Shown: positions 17,032-25,320 of the stretch, piece by piece | Layout: every line of letters begins with the position of its first letter | How positions within the stretch are numbered: the stretch's first letter is position 1 | NCBI RefSeq assembly: GCF_040645195.1 | Contig: NZ_JBEYXW010000013.1 | Span: forward strand, 98,908 to 162,907 | DNA: 64,000 nt | Origin: Prauserella_A sp040645195 | GTDB lineage: Bacteria; Actinomycetota; Actinomycetes; Mycobacteriales; Pseudonocardiaceae | Direction of reading: 5' to 3' | Notes under the pieces: model-generated | Seen by the model: the letters and a program-made list of their open reading frames with translations, nothing else | What the model was told of the DNA's origin: nothing | Databases searched by the model: none | Position numbers and translations under genes: made by a program

Positions 17032-17565
17032 ATGGATTTGACCTCGTATGTGAACAACATCGGACGTGAGTTCGCCACGCTTGCCGAAGCCGGCGGTGAC
17101 GAGGCGCGTGCGCTGGTCGAGCGCCTGACCGGGCCACTCGAGTCGGCGATCCGGATGACACTGCTGGAGGCGCTGTCGGGCGCCGCGGACGAGATCACCC
17201 GGGATCTGGCCCCTGGCTCGGTGCAGCTGCGCCTGCGCGGACGCGATCCGGACTTCGTCGTGACCTCGGCCCCCGCCGAGCCGAGCCACGACACCGCCGA
17301 GAGTGGCCCATCGAGCGGCGAAGCCGCATCGATCAGCGGCCCGCTGATCGACGAGGACGGCCCGACCGCGCGGATCAACGTGCGCCTCCCTGAGCAGCTC
17401 AAGGCCGCGGTCGAGGAAGCCGCCGCCAAGGAGGGGCGCTCGGTCAACGCCTGGCTGGTCCGGGCGGCCTCTGCCGCACTACAACGCTCCGATCGCGACC
17501 AGCGCGCCGAGCAGCACAGCGGCGGCAAACGCACCAGGCAGGGCTTCACCGGCTGGGTGCGCTAG
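17032..17565 (+). CDS. Ribbon-helix-helix DNA-binding protein with N-terminal extension
   Basis: The 177-residue protein ends in an Arc/CopG-like ribbon-helix-helix (INVRLPEQLKAAVEEAAAKE, GRSVNAWLVRAASAAL; about 115-150). About 100 residues of unknown fold precede it, followed by a low-complexity Ser/Glu linker. The same combination is seen upstream of DUF4097 genes in actinobacteria. It is followed after 75 bases by a DUF4097 gene and a DrrAB-type exporter in the same direction, so it probably regulates that operon. Its ATG lies immediately after an inverted repeat, so the mRNA is probably leaderless. Confidence 0.75.
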   Translation: MDLTSYVNNIGREFATLAEAGGDEARALVERLTGPLESAIRMTLLEALSGAADEITRDLAPGSVQLRLRGRDPDFVVTSAPAEPSHDTAESGPSSGEAASISGPLIDEDGPTARINVRLPEQLKAAVEEAAAKEGRSVNAWLVRAASAALQRSDRDQRAEQHSGGKRTRQGFTGWVR

Positions 17566-17590
17566 CCACCCCGTACCGGTTTCCACCACA

Positions 17591-17611
17591 CATCCCCGAC
17601 CTGCGGGGATG
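17591..17611 (+). terminator. Short hairpin between RHH and DUF4097 genes
   Basis: CATCCCCG (17591-17598) pairs with CGGGGATG (17604-17611) around a 5-base loop. There is no T-tract. It may attenuate transcription between the regulator and the downstream genes, or stabilise the end of the first message. Confidence 0.4.
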
Positions 17612-17640
17612 CCTTACCGACCCGAAATGAGGGGACAACC

Positions 17641-18489
17641 ATGCCAAAATACGAGACACCCCAGCCAATTTCCGTCACGCTCGACCTCGGCGCCGCCGGT
17701 GAAGTGCGGTTCATCGCGAGTGAGCGCGCCGACACGGTCGTCGAGGTGCGCCCGAGCGACGAATCCGACGAGTCCGACGTGAAGGCCGCGCGCCAGGTCA
17801 GCGTCGAGTACGCGAACGGCCTGCTGCAGGTCAAAGGACCACGGGTGCGCGCCTTCAACTTCTCCCGCGAGACCAGGTCGGTCGATGTGACCGTCGAACT
17901 GCCCAGCGGCTCGCAGGTGTCCGCCGACGTGCAACTGGGGAACTTCCGCGGGGCCGGCCGGCTCGGCGAGTGCCGGTTCAAGACCTCCGCCGGGAACTTC
18001 CGGCTCGAACGAACCGGCCCGCTGCGCCTGGACACCCCGGCCGGTCACGCCACCGTTGACGGTGTCGCGGGCAACGCCGAGATCTCCACCGGATCCGGGA
18101 AGGTCCGGATCGGCGAGGTCGAGGGCTCCGTGGTGGTCAAGAACTCCAACGGCGGCACCGAGATCGGCACGGTCACCGGCGATGTGCGGGTGCGCACGGC
18201 CAACGGCGACATCTCCGTCGAGCGAGCGGGTGCCGGTGTCGACGCGAAGACGGCCAACGGCGGCATCCGCCTCGGCGAGGTGGTCCGCGGTTCGGTCGCG
18301 CTCGCGACCAAGATGGGTGATCTGGAGGTCGGCATCGCCGAGGGCACCGCCGCGTGGCTGGAGGTCAACACCGGATTCGGGCACGTGCGCAACCAGCTGG
18401 AGACCCCCGGCAGCCCCGGAGAGTCCGGCGAGACCGTCGAGGTCCGCGGCCGCACCTCCTATGGCGACATCACGATCCGCCGCTCCTGA
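17641..18489 (+). CDS. DUF4097 beta-helix-like protein
   Basis: The 282-residue protein is built from repeated short beta strands in the DUF4097 pattern (for example VDVTVELPSGSQVSADVQLG, VRTANGDISVERAG, AKTANGGIRLGEV, RGRTSYGDITI). No signal peptide or membrane segment is seen, so it is cytoplasmic or peripheral. DUF4097 proteins have no firmly established biochemical role and often accompany membrane transport or sensor genes. Here it is the first structural gene of an operon with a DrrAB-type exporter and P450, 32 bases before the ATPase start. Confidence 0.8.
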   Translation: MPKYETPQPISVTLDLGAAGEVRFIASERADTVVEVRPSDESDESDVKAARQVSVEYANGLLQVKGPRVRAFNFSRETRSVDVTVELPSGSQVSADVQLGNFRGAGRLGECRFKTSAGNFRLERTGPLRLDTPAGHATVDGVAGNAEISTGSGKVRIGEVEGSVVVKNSNGGTEIGTVTGDVRVRTANGDISVERAGAGVDAKTANGGIRLGEVVRGSVALATKMGDLEVGIAEGTAAWLEVNTGFGHVRNQLETPGSPGESGETVEVRGRTSYGDITIRRS

Positions 18490-18521
18490 CCCGCTTTTTC
18501 TTACCTCGAAGGGGAATTTGC

Positions 18522-19493
18522 ATGCGCACCCAGCAATCCGCGATCGCGGCGACCGGCCTACGCAAGTCGTTCGGCGACCAGGTTGTGCTCGACGGTATCG
18601 ACCTCAACGTGCAACGGGGAACGGTCTTCTCACTGCTCGGCGCGAACGGCGCCGGGAAGACCACCACGGTCAAGATTCTGTCCACTTTGATCAATGCCGA
18701 CGCCGGTGCCGTCCAGGTGGCAGGGCACGACCTCACCAGCGAACCCGATGGGGTGCGCGCCGCGATCGGTGTCACCGGTCAGTTCTCGGCAGTCGACAAC
18801 CTGCTCACCGGCGAGGAGAACCTGCTGCTGATGGCGGATCTGCACCACCTCGCCAGGGGCGAAAGGCGGCACCGCACCGCCCGGTTGCTCGAACAGTTCG
18901 ACCTGGTCGACGCGGGCAGGAAGCCGGCATCGACCTACTCCGGGGGCATGCGGCGGCGGCTCGACCTGGCGATGACCCTGGTCGGCAGCCCGCAGGTGAT
19001 CTTCCTCGACGAGCCGACCACCGGACTGGACCCGCGCAGCCGCCGGAGCATGTGGCAGATCGTCCGGGACCTGGTGGCCGACGGAGTCACCATCTTCCTG
19101 ACCACGCAGTACCTGGAGGAAGCCGACGAGCTGGCCGACCGGATCGCGGTCCTCGACCACGGCCGGGTAGTCGCCGAGGGAACCGCGGACGAGCTGAAGC
19201 GCCGCATCCCCGGTGGACACGTTCGCCTGCGGTTCGCCGACCCCCAGGGCGTCGACACGGCCATGAGCATGCTCGGTCAGGTCACGCGCGACAACGACGC
19301 GCTCGCCCTGCGGGTGCCCAACGACGGCAGCCTGCGCTCGCTGAAGACCCTGATCGACCGGCTCGACGGCCAGGCCATCGAGGTCGACGAGCTGTCCGTG
19401 CACACCCCCGATCTCGACGACGTCTTCCTCGCCCTCACCGGCAACTCCAAGAACTCCGAGAACTCCCAGAACGAGAAGGTGACCAACCGATGA
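18522..19493 (+). CDS. ABC transporter ATP-binding protein, DrrA-like (second copy)
   Basis: This 323-residue ATPase has Walker A GANGAGKTT, signature YSGGMRRRLDLA, Walker B VIFLDEPTTGLD and the DrrA C-terminal block VHTPDLDDVFLALTG. It is a clear paralogue of the ATPase at 6757-7719 along its full length. It powers the permease encoded immediately downstream (ATGA overlap) and probably exports a hydrophobic drug. The position between a DUF4097 gene and a P450, facing rox, suggests a rifamycin-like or other polyketide substrate, but this is inferred. Confidence 0.92.
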   Translation: MRTQQSAIAATGLRKSFGDQVVLDGIDLNVQRGTVFSLLGANGAGKTTTVKILSTLINADAGAVQVAGHDLTSEPDGVRAAIGVTGQFSAVDNLLTGEENLLLMADLHHLARGERRHRTARLLEQFDLVDAGRKPASTYSGGMRRRLDLAMTLVGSPQVIFLDEPTTGLDPRSRRSMWQIVRDLVADGVTIFLTTQYLEEADELADRIAVLDHGRVVAEGTADELKRRIPGGHVRLRFADPQGVDTAMSMLGQVTRDNDALALRVPNDGSLRSLKTLIDRLDGQAIEVDELSVHTPDLDDVFLALTGNSKNSENSQNEKVTNR

Positions 19494-20314
19494 GCACCCC
19501 CGCCCTCACCAGCCCCGCCCCGGCGGCCCTGAAGTTCCACCCGCTGCACGATTCGGCGACGATGTTGCGCCGCAACCTCAAGCGCATGGTGCGCTACCCG
19601 TCGATGACCGTGCAACTCGTCGGGATGCCGATCATCTTCCTGCTGCTGTTCGTCTACGTCTTCGGCGGCACGCTCGGCGCCGGGCTTGGCGGAACCTCCG
19701 GCGGGCGCGCCGACTACGTCAACTACGTGGCGCCCGGAATCATCCTGATGACGATCACGGCCACGGTCCAGGGGACGACGATCTCGGTCGCCATGGACAT
19801 GACCGAAGGCATCATCGCCCGGTTCCGCACCATGCACATCGCCCGCGTCTCGGTGCTGACCGGACACGTCCTCGGCAGCGTGATCCAGGCGATGATCAGC
19901 CTGGCGATCGTGATCGGTGTCGCGCTGCTCGTCGGCTTCCGGCCCACCGCGGGGCTGGGCGCGTGGTTCGCCACCGCGGGTCTGCTGCTGGTCGTGACGT
20001 TCGCGCTCGTTTGGCTCGCGGTCGCGCTCGGCCAGGTGAGCAAGACAGTCGAGTCCGCGAGCAACGTGCTCACGCCATTGATCCTGCTTCCCTTCCTCGG
20101 CAGCGGTTTCGTCCCCACCGACTCCATGCCGGCCGGGCTGCGCTGGTTCGCCGAGTACCAGCCGTTCACGCCGATCATCGAAACCCTGCGCGGCCTGCTG
20201 ATGGACGAGCCGATCGGGAACAACGCGTGGATCGCGCTCGGCTGGTGCGCCGTGATCGCCCTTGGCGGCTACCTCTGGTCGAGGCGACTGTTCAACCGCG
20301 AGTTCTCCCGCTGA
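19490..20314 (+). CDS. ABC-2 type permease, DrrB-like (second copy)
   Basis: This 274-residue integral membrane protein has about six hydrophobic segments and the DrrB blocks FRTMHIARVSVLTGHVLGS and GSGFVPTDSMPAGLRWFAEY. It overlaps the ATPase stop codon by 4 bases and forms the channel half of the exporter. The central motifs are nearly the same as in the permease at 5957-6760, indicating duplication within the neighbourhood or recruitment of a close relative. Confidence 0.92.
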   Translation: MSTPALTSPAPAALKFHPLHDSATMLRRNLKRMVRYPSMTVQLVGMPIIFLLLFVYVFGGTLGAGLGGTSGGRADYVNYVAPGIILMTITATVQGTTISVAMDMTEGIIARFRTMHIARVSVLTGHVLGSVIQAMISLAIVIGVALLVGFRPTAGLGAWFATAGLLLVVTFALVWLAVALGQVSKTVESASNVLTPLILLPFLGSGFVPTDSMPAGLRWFAEYQPFTPIIETLRGLLMDEPIGNNAWIALGWCAVIALGGYLWSRRLFNREFSR

Positions 20315-20338
20315 CCCGTCCCTGTAAAGGAGTTCACG

Positions 20339-21589
20339 ATGCAGCACGAACCGGTTCCCGGTCTGACCGAGCTACCCCTGGCGCGTCCCGTGGGTTGCCC
20401 GTTCGACCCGCCGACCGAGCTGGGCCGGATCCGTGAGCAGCACCCGCTGGTCCGGATGAGCTACCCCGACGGGCATGTGGGTTGGCTGGTCACCGGCTAC
20501 TCCCTGGTCCGCGCGGTCCTGGCCGACCAGCGCTTCAGCTCACGGTACGAACTGGCGCACTACCCGATGCCCGGCCTGGAGGGCCTCACCGAACTGCCTC
20601 CCGCGCCGGTCGGCGACCTGACCGGGATGGATGCCCCGGAGCACACCCGCTACCGGAAGCAGCTCACCGGCAAGTTCACCGTTCGCCGGATGCGCCTGCT
20701 CACCGAGCGCGTCGAGCAGATCACCGCCGAGCACCTGGACGCGATGCAAGAGCGGGGCCCTGAGCTGGACCTGGTCCAGGCCTACGCGCACCCCATCCCC
20801 GCGGTAGTGATCTGCGAGCTGCTCGGGGTGCCCTACGCCGACCGCGATTCCTTTCAGGGCAATGCGGCGACGACAACGAGTGCGGACGCCGCCCCGGAGG
20901 AGCGGTTCGCCGCCTACGGCGCGCTACAGGAGTACATGCACCAGCTGGTGCTGGCCAAACGCGCCAAGCCAACGGACGACCTGCTCAGCGACCTGGCCGG
21001 CAGCGACCTCACCGACGAGGAGCTGGCCGGAGTCGGTACCTTCCTGCTGGGAGCCGGGCTCGACACCACCGCCAGCATGCTCGCACTGGGTGCCTTCGCC
21101 CTGCTGCGAAACCCCGAGCAACTCGCCGCCCTGCGCGCTGATCCTGGCATCGCCGACCAGGCCGTCGAGGAGCTGATGCGTTACCTGAGCATCGCCCACA
21201 CCGGGATGCGGGCGGCGCTGGAGGACGTCGAGCTGGGTGGACAACTGATCAAAGCAGGCGAGTCGGTCACCATCTCCATCCAGGCCGCCAACCGCGACCC
21301 GGAGAAGTTCGCCGATCCCGACACGCTCGACCTGAACCGGAAGGCCACCGGGCACCTGTCCTTCGGTCACGGCATCCACCAGTGCCTCGGCCAGCAACTG
21401 GCCCGGGTCGAGATGCGCGTCGCCTTTCCCGCGTTGTTCACCCGGTTTCCGACGCTGCGCCTCGCCGTCCCGCCCGAGGAGGTGCCGCTACGCCCCGACC
21501 ACCAGAACATCTACGGCGTGCACCGGCTCCCCGTCACCTGGGATCAGCCGGTGACGAGACCCGAAGCCGCTTCGCTTCCGGGGCGGTGA
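20339..21589 (+). CDS. Cytochrome P450
   Basis: The 416-residue bacterial P450 has the heme motif FGHGIHQCLGQQLAR (axial ligand Cys349), the I-helix oxygen-activation motif LLGAGLDTTAS and the ExxR-type EELMRYL. It resembles the CYP105/CYP107 classes used in macrolide and drug oxidation. No ferredoxin gene is adjacent, so redox partners must come from elsewhere. It lies 24 bases after the permease gene, in an apparent operon with the exporter, and converges with rox. Ribosome site AAAGGAG precedes the ATG. Confidence 0.93.
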   Translation: MQHEPVPGLTELPLARPVGCPFDPPTELGRIREQHPLVRMSYPDGHVGWLVTGYSLVRAVLADQRFSSRYELAHYPMPGLEGLTELPPAPVGDLTGMDAPEHTRYRKQLTGKFTVRRMRLLTERVEQITAEHLDAMQERGPELDLVQAYAHPIPAVVICELLGVPYADRDSFQGNAATTTSADAAPEERFAAYGALQEYMHQLVLAKRAKPTDDLLSDLAGSDLTDEELAGVGTFLLGAGLDTTASMLALGAFALLRNPEQLAALRADPGIADQAVEELMRYLSIAHTGMRAALEDVELGGQLIKAGESVTISIQAANRDPEKFADPDTLDLNRKATGHLSFGHGIHQCLGQQLARVEMRVAFPALFTRFPTLRLAVPPEEVPLRPDHQNIYGVHRLPVTWDQPVTRPEAASLPGR

Positions 21590-21620
21590 CATCGATGACG
21601 GCGGGTATCTCGTCGCGCCA

Positions 21621-21637
21621 GCTGAGCATTACTCAGC
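21621..21637. terminator. Small hairpin between convergent P450 and rox genes
   Basis: GCTGAG (21621-21626) and CTCAGC (21632-21637) form a 6-bp stem with a 5-base loop that includes the rox stop codon. It is short and has no T-tract, so it is at best a weak terminator between the convergent genes. Confidence 0.3.
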
Positions 21638-23050
21638 GCCGAACCACGTGGGCAGCCGGCTGAGCAGGTCCTGCTGGTCTTCACCGACCCAGGCCACGTG
21701 GCCGTCCGGGCGCAGCAGCACGGCGGGCACATCCAGTTCGTCGCTGACCTCGATGACGTGGTCGACGCGGTCCGCCCAGCCGGCTACCGAGAGCCGGCCG
21801 GTCTGGTCGAGCAGCAGCCCACGGCCGCCGTGCATGAGCTCGTAGAGGCGGCCTCGTTTCAGCCCGACATCCCGCAGGCGCCTGCCGACGAGTGGATGCT
21901 CGTCACCGAAGTCGTAGCGGATCCCGATCGCGATGATCTTCTCGGTCAGGTACCGGCTCACCTCCTCGAAGTCCATCAGCTCCGACAGCAGCCTGCGCAC
22001 TGCCTGTGGACCCGGCTCGGTGGACAGCAGCTGCATCTGCGCACGAGTGTTGTCCAGCACGGCGGCGGCCACCGGGTGCCGTTCGGTGTGGTAGCTGTCG
22101 AGTAGCCCCTCCGGTGCCCAGCCGTCGACCGCGGCGGCCAGTTTCCAACCGAGGTTGAACGCGTCCTGAATACCGAGGTTGAGGCCCTGTCCGCCGGTCG
22201 GCGGGTGGATGTGCGCCGCGTCGCCCGCCAGGAACACGCGCCCGACCCGGTAGCGCTCGGCCTGCCGGGTGGCGTCACCGAAGCGGGAGAGCCAGCACGG
22301 CGAGTGCACGCCGAAATCGGTGCCGGCGACCGCCCGCAGCTGCTGCTTGACCTCCTCGAGGGTCGGCGGGACGGAGCGGTCCTCGGCCACCCCCGCGGCG
22401 GGCACGCCTACGCGGTACCCCCCGTCCTCGAGAGGCATGACGCCGAACCGCAGCTGGGTCTTGCGAACCTCGGCCACCACGGCGGTGACCGTCTCCGGCG
22501 GGGCGGTCAGCTCCATCTCGCCCAACAGCGTCTCGACCCTGGTGGGCTCGCCGGGGAAGCCGACGCCGAGCAGCTTGCGTACCGTGCTGCGGCCGCCGTC
22601 GCAGCCGACGAGGTACCGCGCGCGCAGCTGCGTGCCCCCTCTGACCTCGACGGTCACCCCGTCGTCGTCCTGGCTCAGCCCGACCAGTTCGCAGCCACGC
22701 CGGATCTCGGCACCGACCTCCACGGCGTGCTCGGCCAGCAGGCGATCGGTGGTGGTCTGCGGTATGCCGAGGACGTAGGCATGTGCCGTATCGAGCCGGT
22801 CCGGCGCCGGCTTGGCGATGCCGGCGAAGAAGCCACCGACCGGGTACTGCTTGCCGCGCGCGAGGAACCGGTCCAGCAGACCGCGCTGGTCCATCACCTC
22901 GATGCTGCGCGCGTGCAAACCCAGCGCGCGGACGAACTTGGGTTGCTCAGCCTCCTTCTCCAGCACGAGTACCCGCACCCCGTGCAGCCGCAGCTCGGCC
23001 GCCAGCATCAAGCCGGCCGGTCCACCCCCCGCAATGATCACGTCGAACAT
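21629..23050 (-). CDS. rox: Rifampicin monooxygenase
   Basis: This 473-residue group A flavin monooxygenase closely follows Rox proteins of Streptomyces and Nocardia. It begins MFDVIIAGGGPAGLMLAAEL, continues through GLHARSIEVMDQRGLLDRFL, the DG motif LVGCDGGRSTVRKLLGVGF and the GD motif LAGDAAHIHPPTGGQGLN, and ends with LLDQTGRLSVAGWADRVDHV. Rox enzymes oxidise the rifamycin naphthoquinone with FAD and NADPH, linearising and inactivating the drug. The start at 23050 matches the family N-terminus. A 19-bp inverted repeat of the rifamycin-associated-element type lies 56 bases upstream. It converges with a P450 belonging to a DrrAB-type exporter operon. Confidence is high for the family and good for the substrate. 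Confidence 0.92.
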   Translation of the reverse strand: MFDVIIAGGGPAGLMLAAELRLHGVRVLVLEKEAEQPKFVRALGLHARSIEVMDQRGLLDRFLARGKQYPVGGFFAGIAKPAPDRLDTAHAYVLGIPQTTTDRLLAEHAVEVGAEIRRGCELVGLSQDDDGVTVEVRGGTQLRARYLVGCDGGRSTVRKLLGVGFPGEPTRVETLLGEMELTAPPETVTAVVAEVRKTQLRFGVMPLEDGGYRVGVPAAGVAEDRSVPPTLEEVKQQLRAVAGTDFGVHSPCWLSRFGDATRQAERYRVGRVFLAGDAAHIHPPTGGQGLNLGIQDAFNLGWKLAAAVDGWAPEGLLDSYHTERHPVAAAVLDNTRAQMQLLSTEPGPQAVRRLLSELMDFEEVSRYLTEKIIAIGIRYDFGDEHPLVGRRLRDVGLKRGRLYELMHGGRGLLLDQTGRLSVAGWADRVDHVIEVSDELDVPAVLLRPDGHVAWVGEDQQDLLSRLPTWFGAE

Positions 23051-23105
23051 GAGCCCCCCTTTTCCGCAGGTCCTGACTTCGGACGGAGATTCTGCGGCAT
23101 GACCC

Positions 23106-23124
23106 GGGTCTTGCCACAAGACCC
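23106..23124 (-). promoter_or_regulatory. Rifamycin-associated element (RAE)-like inverted repeat upstream of rox
   Basis: GGGTCTTGCCACAAGACCC is a perfect 8+3+8 inverted repeat. It has the length and CTTG-N3-CAAG core of the RAE described upstream of rifamycin-inactivating genes in actinomycetes (published form about GGGGCTTGCGGCAAGGCCC, quoted from memory). It sits 56 bases upstream of the rox start. A TATAGC -10-like box lies on its far side at about 23131-23136 on the minus strand. The repeat is seen directly; rifamycin-dependent control is inferred from the family. Confidence 0.75.
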
Positions 23125-23290
23125 CCGGTGCGCTATATCTTGAAAGTAGCAGGAGGTGGATGTTTTTCCCTGCCTTTTTGGTCCGTTGTGGACGGACGGC
23201 TTCTTCCCTCAGGAAAATTTCGCCAGAACTGTCACACACGGTTCCCGGCCGGTGTCTCCATGCCGAAGCGATGAGAAACCCGGAGGAGAC

Positions 23291-23869
23291 ATGGCTGGCA
23301 ACAACCGGATTCCGAAGGCCGAGCTGACCGGCATCTACGGCGCGATCCTCAAGCGGATGTCCCGCAAGATGCTCGGTGACGTCGCCGAGCCGCTCGCGGT
23401 GATGTGGCACAACCGAAAGGTGCTGAACTTCAGCTTCAGCATCAGTCGCAAGGCACAGCAGTGGGACCAGTGTGACAAGAACTTGAAGTCGTATGCCCAC
23501 ATGGCGGTGGCCAGCCTGGTCGGCTGCAGCTTCTGCCTGGACATCGGCTACTTCCAGGGCAGGAACGAGGGACTCGACATGACCAAGGCGCGCGAGGTGC
23601 CGCGCTGGCGCGAGTCCGACGTCTTCACACCGCTGGAGCGCGACGTCATGGAGTACGCCGAGGCGATGTCGCACACCCCACCGACGGTGACCGACGAGAT
23701 GTCCGCGCGGCTGCTGGATCAGCTCGGCGCGCCCGCCCTCGTGGAGCTGACCGCGTTCATCGGGTTGACGAACTTCATGACCCGGACCAACACCGCGCTC
23801 GGCATCGAGTCGCAGGGGTTCTCTGCGGCCTGTGGGCTGCCTCCGCTCGCCGCACGCTCGCCGGCCTGA
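23291..23869 (+). CDS. Carboxymuconolactone decarboxylase family protein (AhpD-like)
   Basis: The 192-residue all-helical protein has the AhpD-type CxxC pair (Cys79 and Cys82 in VGCSFCLDIGYFQG), the redox centre of alkylhydroperoxidase-like members. An acidic helix with the family pattern PLERDVMEYAEAMSHTPP follows. Probable roles are thiol peroxidase partner or detoxification. GGAGGAG precedes the ATG. It is divergent from rox; the shared 240-base gap holds the RAE-like repeat, so joint induction is possible. Confidence 0.85.
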   Translation: MAGNNRIPKAELTGIYGAILKRMSRKMLGDVAEPLAVMWHNRKVLNFSFSISRKAQQWDQCDKNLKSYAHMAVASLVGCSFCLDIGYFQGRNEGLDMTKAREVPRWRESDVFTPLERDVMEYAEAMSHTPPTVTDEMSARLLDQLGAPALVELTAFIGLTNFMTRTNTALGIESQGFSAACGLPPLAARSPA

Positions 23870-23953
23870 GCATCGAAATCGGATTGCCTGCTTGCCGATC
23901 CACGCGGGCCGCGCCATCGGAGTTCTCGCCCGCCGCGGCCCGCTCGATCCGAC

Positions 23954-24697
23954 TCAGATGTTGAATCCGCCGTCCACGGCGATCGTCGCTCCAGTCAGGT
24001 ACGCGCCGCCGTCACCCGCGAGATGGGCCACGGTCGCCGCGATCTCGGCAGGTACCCCGTAACGCCCCAAGGCTGTGAAGCCCGCGGCCGTCGCCGCAAA
24101 TGGGCCGCTGGCCGGATTCAGATCAGTGTCGATCGGTCCTGGATTGATTTGGTTGACAGTGATCCCACGCGCCCCCAGTTCCCGGGCAAGCCCCTTTGTC
24201 AGGCCGATCAGTGCGGACTTGCTCAAGGCGTACAGCGAGAGCCCGGGGAACACCACCCGCTCGGCCACGTTGCTGCCGATGTTGATGATGCGACCGCCAT
24301 CCTGCATGTGCTTGATCGCGGCCTTCGACGCGACGAACGGGGCTCGCACGTTGACCGCGATCGTCTCCTCGAACTCCGCCTGCCCGAGTTCCTCCACCGG
24401 CGCGACGTGGTAGGCCCCCGCATTGTTCACCAGGATGTCGAGCCGTCCGAGCTGTGCGGCCACCTGGTCCACCGCGGCGACGACGGCCTCCGGATCGGCA
24501 CTGTCGGCCTGCAGGGCCACTGCGCGCCGTCCCATGGCCTTGATCTTCTCAACCACTGCCGCGGCAGCGTCGGTCCCGCGCTGGTAGGTCAGTGCCACAT
24601 CGGCGCCATCCTCGGCCAAACGAACCGCCACAGCCGCGCCGATCCCACGACTGCCGCCGGTAACCAAAGCCACTTTGTTGTCGAAAACGTCGTTCAT
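23954..24697 (-). CDS. Short-chain dehydrogenase/reductase, FabG-like
   Basis: The 247-residue SDR has the cofactor motif VTGGSRGIGAAVA, the NNAGAYH segment, catalytic Ser in NIGSNVAE and YALSK (YxxxK), and the usual PGPIDTDLNP block. It reduces a carbonyl or oxidises an alcohol with NAD(P)H; the substrate is unknown. An alternative ATG at 24709 would add four residues. No operon partner is evident. Confidence 0.88.
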   Translation of the reverse strand: MNDVFDNKVALVTGGSRGIGAAVAVRLAEDGADVALTYQRGTDAAAAVVEKIKAMGRRAVALQADSADPEAVVAAVDQVAAQLGRLDILVNNAGAYHVAPVEELGQAEFEETIAVNVRAPFVASKAAIKHMQDGGRIINIGSNVAERVVFPGLSLYALSKSALIGLTKGLARELGARGITVNQINPGPIDTDLNPASGPFAATAAGFTALGRYGVPAEIAATVAHLAGDGGAYLTGATIAVDGGFNI

Positions 24698-24860
24698 GCC
24701 GACCAGCATGTCCAACTTCCAGCCGTCGATCCGGCGGAAATCGGACCCTGCATTCCCGACGAACATCAGTGTCGCTACGTTCCCGAACGACTGACCGGAC
24801 CGGTCAGGAATCGAGAAGCGGCGGCGCCGAGCCTCACCTGGCGTGAGAGGTACGAACATC

Positions 24861-25187
24861 ATGCTCTCGCTCGACGTCATCACTGTCGGAGCGCCGGAGG
24901 TGCAAGCCGCACACGCGTTCTACACAGCTGCGTTCTCGCCCACCGTCACCGACCACGGCGACTATGTGGACCTCGACATGCCCGGGACCGGACACCTCGC
25001 TGTGTACGGGACCAAGGCGCTCGCCGTGGACGCGGACGCAGAACCCACGACATCGGGCTTCCGCGGTTACCTCGTGTCCTATGTGGTCAGTCAGACCAGC
25101 GAGGTCGAAGCCCTGCTGGATGCCGCTGTCCAGAATGGAGCGAAGGTCCTCAAGCCCGCGAAGAAGTCACTGCTCGCCGATCCGAAG
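24861..25187 (+). pseudogene. Glyoxalase/VOC-family protein truncated by a repeat block
   Basis: The first 105 codons encode a typical VOC-fold protein (MLSLDVITVGAPEVQAAHAF, YTAAFSPTVTDHGDYVDLDM, NGAKVLKPAKKSLL). Relatives continue with a FGG...YQAPDGTVWKLA ending. Here, just after KKSLL, the sequence passes into 21-bp direct repeats and a large palindrome, and the frame runs on without homology to 25580. The C-terminal beta strand with one metal-site residue is therefore missing. It is most likely non-functional, cut by insertion or expansion of a repeat element. Confidence 0.65.
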
Positions 25188-25273
25188 GCACCCGCGAGTC
25201 CCCCGCCCAGGCACGCGAGTCCCCCGCCCAGGCACGCGAGTTGCCCGTTCAGGCGCACGAGTTGCCCGTTCGA
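25188..25273. repeat. 21-bp direct repeats (about four units)
   Basis: Units at 25188-25210 (two extra bases), 25211-25231, 25232-25252 and 25253-25273 share the core GCACGCGAGTxxCCCGxxCAG. The first two read CCCCCGCCCA and the last two TTGCCCGTTC in the second half. Repeats of this style are common between genes in Pseudonocardiaceae chromosomes as far as I recall. Here they directly follow the broken glyoxalase sequence. Confidence 0.75.
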
Positions 25274-25320
25274 GTCGGAAACACACCGGGAACGGCTCGC
25301 CCATTCACAGCTGGGCGAAC

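Noticed and set aside
23038..23100. Short ORF on the minus strand overlapping the rox start (20 codons)
   Set aside because: It has no ribosome site and overlaps the rox start out of frame; nothing supports translation, although a regulatory role cannot be excluded.
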